A stretch of 7,496 nt of DNA, taken from the NCBI GenBank assembly GCA_022710815.1, contig JAKLGF010000019.1, forward strand, positions 1-7,496. Direction: 5' to 3'. Position numbers and translations under genes: made by a program. This DNA comes from Patescibacteria group bacterium (GTDB taxonomy: Bacteria; Patescibacteriota; Minisyncoccia; Minisyncoccales; JAGOPM01). This document shows positions 6,896 through 7,496 of the stretch, one piece after another. The notes beneath the pieces were generated by a model. It made no database searches, was not told where the DNA came from, and saw only the letters and a program-made list of their open reading frames with translations. Numbering within the stretch: the stretch's first letter is position 1; the number at the start of each line of letters is the position of its first letter.

Positions 6896-7496
6896 ATGAA
6901 CCAAAGATTAGTAAACATTATCGCAACCCTTAGTTTAATAATCATGGCTGTTATCATGCTTGGCAGTGCCAAACATGATTCTTTGACCTTTGATGAAAAG
7001 GCCCATATTGCAGCTGGCTATTCCTATCTTAGCACCCAGGATTACAGAGTTAATCCTGAACATCCACCCTTGGCTAAAGATTTGGCTGCCCTGCCTTTGA
7101 TTTTTGGCAATTTCAATTGGCCACAAAACAGTCCTATGTGGACTAAGCCCTATGAAGATATTAGTGTGGCTTGGTGGCAACAATTTGATTTGGGCAATGA
7201 GTTTTTATTCAAATCAGGCAATGATGCTGACAAGATCATTTTCTGGTCTAGAATTCCCATGATTATTCTGACTTTAATTTTGGGAATATTGGTTTTTGTC
7301 ATAGCCAGGAAATATTGGGGGCAAGATGTGGCTGCTATTGCTGTTTTCTTTTATTCCTTCTCCCCAGATATTATTGCTCATGGAAGATTAGTAACAATAG
7401 ATGTGGTGGCTGCTTTTGGCGCTCTTCTTTCTGTTTTTACTTGGATCGAATTCTTAAAGAATCCTAATTGGAAAAATGTTTTTTGGGCTGGAATTG
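6896..7496 (+). CDS. Second GT-C membrane glycosyltransferase (PMT/ArnT-like), N-terminal part, cut by window end
   Basis: An uninterrupted frame of 200 codons begins with ATG at 6896, one base after the preceding stop (TAA-T-ATG), and runs off the window end. A first hydrophobic helix (about 7-23) is followed by a loop with Asp33-Glu34, then His37 and Gly41. The signature NPEHPPLAK is at 53-61, a pattern characteristic of bacterial PMT_2/ArnT-like enzymes, where the acidic pair is catalytic. Two or more further helices follow (about 117-137 and 145-160). The SPDIIAHGRLVTIDV stretch at 156-170 is also typical of this group. The N-terminus shows little residue identity with the gene before it outside the acidic loop, so the pair is not a recent duplication. 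Tight spacing and no ribosome-binding site imply coupled translation. The remaining transmembrane part and any C-terminal domain lie outside the window. The sugar and acceptor are unknown. Confidence 0.93.
   Translation, partial: MNQRLVNIIATLSLIIMAVIMLGSAKHDSLTFDEKAHIAAGYSYLSTQDYRVNPEHPPLAKDLAALPLIFGNFNWPQNSPMWTKPYEDISVAWWQQFDLGNEFLFKSGNDADKIIFWSRIPMIILTLILGILVFVIARKYWGQDVAAIAVFFYSFSPDIIAHGRLVTIDVVAAFGALLSVFTWIEFLKNPNWKNVFWAGI

Noticed and set aside
6935..7183. An 82-codon open frame on the minus strand
   Set aside because: It lies wholly inside, and antisense to, the second glycosyltransferase, whose + strand frame has clear family motifs. The minus frame shows no recognisable domain.
1..7496. 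Mobile element, CRISPR array, tRNA/rRNA, defence or toxin-antitoxin genes
   Set aside because: I found no transposase, integrase, regular repeat array, tRNA-like fold, or paired small genes on either strand. Apart from the orphan gene, the content is core chaperone genes and glycosyltransferases.

Overview
The window looks like chromosomal DNA of a low-GC bacterium, most likely a member of the Candidate Phyla Radiation (Patescibacteria, Parcubacteria-like). This placement is inferred from family resemblance and was not tested by any search. It rests on AT-rich DNA, an unusually short HrcA, a DnaK carrying an NGGVEI-x-MGDKW stretch of the kind I associate with Parcubacteria, tightly packed genes with little Shine-Dalgarno sequence, and GT-C membrane glycosyltransferases. 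All six complete genes end in TAA and no in-frame TGA needs to be read through, so the standard bacterial code works and the TGA-recoded CPR lineages are unlikely.

Layout. Bases 1-99 hold a probable promoter. A + strand orphan gene (100-870) encodes a secreted or membrane-anchored protein of unknown function with six cysteines. It converges on the chaperone operon, and a bidirectional hairpin terminator (881-906) separates the two. The minus strand then carries the heat-shock operon, transcribed right to left as hrcA (5136-4417), grpE (4411-3938), dnaK (3933-2005) and dnaJ (2005-914). Its junctions are 5 nt, 4 nt and a one-base overlap. In the 5137-5271 divergent gap lies a near-perfect CIRCE operator (5179-5205) that overlaps a strong sigma-70-type promoter for hrcA. 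A separate promoter (5228-5255) points right. On the + strand, two GT-C family membrane glycosyltransferases follow, 5272-6894 (complete) and 6896-7496 (cut by the window end), with only one base between them.

How the genes work together. HrcA represses its own operon by binding CIRCE over the -35 box. The operon supplies the complete DnaK machine: DnaK (Hsp70), DnaJ (substrate delivery and ATPase stimulation) and GrpE (nucleotide exchange). The glycosyltransferases probably transfer sugars from lipid-linked donors to a cell-surface acceptor and form a separate transcription unit.

The most interesting points are three. The single mismatch in CIRCE is exactly the base that improves the overlapping -35 box. 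DnaK has replacements at several nearly invariant nucleotide-site and allosteric positions, plus two short insertions. Recognisable ribosome-binding sites are almost absent across all seven genes. I see no mobile element, CRISPR array, RNA gene or defence system, and I do not claim an undescribed system here.
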